In this document: piece after piece, positions 59,309 to 64,000 of the stretch
Numbering within the stretch: the first letter of the stretch is position 1
Layout: each line of letters opens with the position of its first letter
NCBI GenBank assembly: GCA_023055505.1
Contig: JALIRH010000122.1
Coordinates: 588,501 to 652,500 of the forward strand
DNA length: 64,000 nt
DNA from: Callipepla californica brunnescens
Lineage: Eukaryota; Chordata; Aves; Galliformes; Odontophoridae
Direction: 5' to 3'
Translations under genes and position numbers: made by a program
The notes under the pieces: model-generated
Told to the model about the DNA's origin: nothing
The model's database searches: none
What the model saw: the letters and a program-made list of their open reading frames with translations, nothing else

Positions 59309-62300
59309 TCTGTGGAATCAGAGAGGTCTGTGTGTACGGAAAGGAAAAGAGGAGAGATGGTGTTTCAAGGCGGTAAGAAAAAGGCCATCAAGAAGGTCAG
59401 AGAAAAAGTAGGAAAACAAGCTCGCAGATGAAGGAATGATGCAGACGTACTTAACAATCAGTAGCAGAGCAAACGAGAATAAAAACTTTCCCCACCATTA
59501 ACACTGGGTGGAAGCGGTGGAATCACACGTGCATTTGGCAGGGGAAAGAACATCCTGTTTTTAACAACTCTACATTGCTTCCATAGTTCTGAATACCATA
59601 CAATTCTGAGGAAGAATCGGAAAGATCTGTGTGTTTGACAAAAAAAGTAGGGTAAATGTGTTAACTAGAGTAACTAAAATGCATAACAACATTCGTCTTA
59701 GAAAAGTATGAAAACGTGCTCGCAAATGAACGAATGAAGCAGGCATACTTGCAATTCAGTAGCAGAGCAGAATGAGCATAAAAACTTTTTCTCCCACTAA
59801 CACTGGGTTCTAGAGTATATGCTCTTACAACTCCAGAAACCGATTCACTTTCACGTGTCAACCGCGAATTTGTTGGAATAGTTCCGCTGCCGGCTGATAC
59901 TTGAAAACGCTATTCAGTGCACAGCAGCGGGCTGACTCGCGTCTTTCTTCAGCGGCAAAAGCAGCAATAGCCGCGATTGATGCGATTGAATAGGAATCCG
60001 CAGTTTAGCGCGGTTCGGGAATAAGCTCGTTTGCCGTCTCGCTCCGCTTGATAAAAGGGGCTAATAAGATGCTGCGGTGACAAAGTTTCTTGGGGAAAAT
60101 ATGGAAGAGGTGGAATCACATTTGGAGATGAAGCAACATCCTGTTTTTAACAACTCTACATTTTTTACATAGTTCTGATCACCATACCATTCTGAGGAAG
60201 AGTCAGAAATATCCGAATCTTTGACAAAAAAGAACTGTGTGACGGTGTTACCTAGAGGAACCAAAACGGATAACAACATTGGTCTTAGAAAAGAATGAAA
60301 ACGTGCTCGCAAATGAACGAGTGATGCAGACATAGTTGCCATTCAGTAGCAGAGCAGAATGAGCATAAAAACTTTTTCTCTGACTAACACTGGTTTCCAG
60401 CGCATGTGCTCTTACAATTCCTGAAACGGAGTCACTTTCACCTGTAAACCGCGAATTTGTCGGAAGAGGACCGCTGCCGGCTGAGTAGAGAAGCCGCTAG
60501 TCAGTTCACGGCAGCCGGCTGGATCGCGTCTTTCTTCAGCGGCAAAAGCAGCAGGAGCCGCGATTGATGCGATTGAATCGGAAACCGCGGTTAAGCGCGG
60601 TTCGGGCATAAGCTCGCTGCCGGTTAGCTCCGCTTGTTTAAAGAAAACTAATACGATACTCCGGTGACAAGATTTATTGAGAACATTTAGAAGAGGTGGA
60701 ATCACACGTGCATTTGAGAGAAAACAACATCCTCTTTTGTACAACTCTACATTGCTTACACGACTCTGAATGCCATACCATTTTGAAAGGTAGAATCAGA
60801 AAGAACCGTGTGTTGTCAAAAAAAGTTGGGTGACGGCGTTAGCTAGAGGAACCAAAACGGATAACAACATTGGTTTAGAAATGAATGAAAACGTGCTCGC
60901 TGATGAACGAATGATGCAGAAATACTTGCCATTCAGTAGCGGAGCAGAAGGAGCATAAAAACTTTTTCTTGCCACTAACACTGGGTTTAGAGTATATGCT
61001 CTTACAACTCCAGAAACGGAGGCATTTTCACGTGTAAACCGCAGATTTGTAGGAATAGTTCCGCTGCCGGCTGATACTTGAAACCGCTATTCAGTTCACG
61101 GCAGCCGGCTGGGTCGCGTCTATCTTCAGCGGCAAAAGCAGCAGGAGCCGCGATTGATGCGATTGAATCGGAATCCGCGGTTAAGTGCAATTCCGGCATA
61201 AATTCGCTGCCGGTTAGCGGCGCTTGTTAAAAGGAGGCTTTTGCAATGTTCCAATTACAAGGTTTATTTGGAACATTTGGAAGCGAAGGAATCACACTTG
61301 CATTTCGAAGAAGAAACAACATTCTGTTTTAGACAGCTCTACGTTGCTTACATAGTTCTGAATACCATACCATTCTGAGGAAGTTTGAAACTTCTGTATC
61401 TTTTAAAAAAAAAATCTACTGTGTGACGTTGCTAACTAGAGTAACCAAAACGGATAACAACATTGGTCTTAGAAAAGAATGAAAACGTGCTCGCAAATTA
61501 ACGTATGATGCAGGCAACTTGCCATTCAGTAGCAGAATAGAATGAGCATAAAACTTATCTTCCGGCTAACACTGAGTTCCAGCGTATGTGCTCTTACAGT
61601 TCCAGAAACGGTGTCATTTTCACCTGTAAACCGCGAATTTGTCGGAAGAGGACCGCTGCCGGCTGAGTAGAGAAGCCGCTAGTCAGTTCACGGCAGCCGG
61701 CTGGGTCGCATCTTTCTTCAGCGGCAATAGTAGCAGGAGCCGCGATTGATGCGATTGAATCGGAATCCGCGGTTAAGCGCTGTACGAGCATAAGCTCGCT
61801 GCCGGTTAACTCCGCTGGTTAAAAGGAGGCTTTTGCAATGTTCCAATTACAAGGTTTAACTGGAACATTTGGAAGCGAAGTAATCACACTTGCGTTTCGC
61901 AGAAGAAACAACATTCTGTTTTAGACAGCTCTACGTTGCTTACATAGTTCTGAACACCATACCATTCTGAGGAAGAGTTTGAAACATCCGTATCTTTTTA
62001 AAAAAAAAATACAACTGTGTGACGGTGTTAAATAGGGGAACCAAAACGGATTATAAAATTGGCCATAGAAAAGAATTAAAACGTGCTCGCTGATGAACGA
62101 ATGATGCAGAAATACTTGCCATTCAGTAGCAAAATTGAATGAGCATAAAAACATATCTTCCCACTAACACTGGGTTCCAGCGTATGTGCTCTTACAATTC
62201 CAGAAACGGAGTCACTTTCACGTGTAAACCGCGGATTTGTCGGAAGAGGACCGCTGCCGGCTGAAACTTGAAACCGCTCTTCAGTGCACAGCAGCGGGCT

Positions 62301-64000
62301 GGATCGCTTCTTTCTTCAGCGGCAAAAGCAGCAGGAGCCGCGATTGATGCGATAGAATCGGAATCCGCGGTTAAGTGCAATTCTAGCATAAGTTCGTAGA
62401 CGGCATGCACCGCTTCTTAAAAGGGGCTAATACGATACTCTGGTGACCAGACTTATTGGGAACATTTAGAAGAGGTGGAATCACACGTGCATTTGAGAGA
62501 AAACAACATCCTCTTTTGTACAACTCTACATTGCTTACACAACTCTGAATGCCATACCATTTTGAAAGGTAGAATCAGAAAGAACCGTGTGTTGTCTAAA
62601 AAGTTGGGTGAAGGTGTAAGCTAGAGGAACCAAAACGGATAACAACATTGGTTAAGAAAAGAATGAAAACGTGCTCGCAAATGAAAGAATGATGCAGACA
62701 TAATTGCCATTCAGTAACAGAATAGACTGAGCATAAAAACTTTTTCTCCCACTAACACTGGGTTCCAGCGTATGTGCTCTTACAACTCCAGAAACGGAGT
62801 CACTTTCACGTGTAAACCGCGAATTTGTAGGAATAGTTCCGCTGCCGGCTGATACTTGAAACCGCTATTCAGGGCACGGCAACGGACTAACTCGCGTCTT
62901 TCTTCAGCGGCAAAAGTAGCAGGAGCCGCGATTGATGCGATTGAATCGGAATCCGCGGTTAAGCCCTGTACGAGCATAAGCTCGCTGCCGGTTAGCTGCG
63001 CTTGATAAAAAAAGGCTTTTGCAATGTTCCAACTACAAGTTTATTTGGAACATTTGGAAGCGAAGTAATCACACTTGCGTTTCGCAGAAGAAACAACATT
63101 CTGTTTTTGACAGCTCTACGTTGCTTACATAGTTCTGAACACCATACCATTCTGAGGAAGAGTTTGAAACATCCGTATCTTTTAAAAAAAAAAAACAAAA
63201 AACTGTGTGACGGTGTTAACTAGAGGAACCAAAACAGATAACAACATTGTTCTTAGAAAAGAATGAAAACGTGCTCGCAGATGAACGAATGATGCAGGCA
63301 TACTTGCCATTCAATAGCAAAATTGAATGAGCATAAAAACTTATCTTCCCACTAACACTGGGTTCCAGCGTATGTGCTCTTACAATTCCAGAAACGGTGT
63401 CATTTTCACGTGTCAACCGCGAATTTGTTGGAATAGTTCCGCTGCCGGCTGATACTTGAAACCGCTAGTCAGTGCACAGCAGCGGGCTGGATCGCATGTT
63501 TCTTCAGCGGCAAAAGCAGCAGGAGCCGCGATTGATGCGATTGAAACGGAATCCGCGGTTAAGTGCAATTCTAGCATAAATTCGTAGACGGCTTGCTCAA
63601 CTTGTTAAAAGGGGCTAATACGATACTCCGGTGACAAGATTTAATGGGAACATTTAGAAGAGGTGGAATCACACGTGCATTTGAGAGAAAACAACATCCT
63701 CTTTTGTACAACTCTACATTGCTTACACGACTCTGAATGCCAAAAATTTTTTAAGGTAGAAACAGAAAGAACCGTCTGTTGTGAAAAAAGTTGGGTGAAG
63801 GTGTAAGCTAGGGGAACCAAAACGGATAACAACATTGGTTAAGAAAAGAAGAAAACGTGCTCGCTGATGAACGAATGATGCAGACATACTTGCAATTCAG
63901 TAGCAGAATAGAATGAGCATAAAAACTTTTTCTCCCACTAACACTGGGTTCCATCGTATGTCCTCTTACAACTCCAGAAACGGAGTCACTTTCACGTGTA
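59309..64000 (-). repeat. ~590-bp tandem satellite, right block
   Basis: The anchor GATTGATGCGATTGAA (with single changes in some copies) starts at 59,975, 60,562, 61,152, 61,744, 62,342, 62,930 and 63,530, so units are 587-600 bp. The AT-rich portions fall into at least three subtypes. One begins with a variant at 60,061. One shares the block near 60,650, 62,430 and 63,625. One shares the block near 61,240, 61,835 and 63,020. The array runs off the window end, and positions beyond 61,745 have no left-arm partner here. Confidence 0.95.

Larger units (their letters stand above)
30593..61745 (-). repeat. Right arm of giant inverted repeat
   Basis: This is the reverse-complement partner of positions 1-30,592. 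Arm-specific differences include 59 bp of CR1 at about 44,737-44,795 that the left arm lacks, a ~60-bp tandem duplication in the promoter (37,577-37,660), and about 11 bp extra near 41,555-41,567. The right minisatellite is several hundred bases longer than the left, so the geometric middle of the flanks (about 30,825-30,870) does not coincide with the composition switch at 30,592. Confidence 0.97.

Overview
The window is from a vertebrate genome, almost certainly a bird and probably a galliform. The evidence is a CR1 LINE with avian-type 3' sequence, a gammaretrovirus-like endogenous retrovirus (ERV), an LTR with ERVL-type target duplication, degenerate TTAGGG arrays, and spliced remnants of two vertebrate genes, XPO1 (exportin-1) and SGF29. 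Nothing looks prokaryotic. There is no CRISPR array, operon or intact protein-coding gene.  The dominant feature is a giant inverted repeat. Every element in positions 1 to about 30.6 kb reappears in reverse complement between about 30.6 and 61.75 kb. Paired positions sum to a near-constant value that drifts from 61,645 near the CpG promoter to 61,746 at the outer edge, because of small arm-specific insertions and deletions. Position 1 pairs with 61,745, so the last 2.25 kb has no partner in the window and the left arm must continue beyond position 1.  From the outer edge inward, each arm holds: (1) a ~590-bp tandem satellite with a CpG-rich box (left 1-2,437; right 59,309-64,000); (2) degenerate telomere-like repeats, CCCTAA sense on the left and TTAGGG sense on the right, split by (3) a broken ERV with a tRNA-His primer-binding site, gag, protease, RT, RNase H and integrase remnants, but no recognised env or 3' LTR; (4) nine exons of an unprocessed XPO1 pseudogene reading outward, interrupted by (5) a 5'-truncated CR1 that itself carries a 904-bp solo LTR with a 5-bp target duplication; (6) a CpG-island, apparently bidirectional promoter; (7) the first two coding exons of SGF29, reading toward the centre; and (8) about 6 kb of an 11-bp G/C-skewed minisatellite. 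The minisatellite fills the centre, and its strand composition flips abruptly near 30,592.  Most lesions in the pseudogene and transposons are shared by both arms, which suggests that they arose before the arms were duplicated, or that gene conversion has kept the arms alike. Each arm also has private changes (a 59-bp CR1 deletion on the left, a ~60-bp promoter duplication and a 1-bp RT deletion on the right). The arms are therefore not one sequence simply written twice. Whether this is a real palindrome or two loci or haplotypes joined head to head in the assembly cannot be settled from sequence alone.
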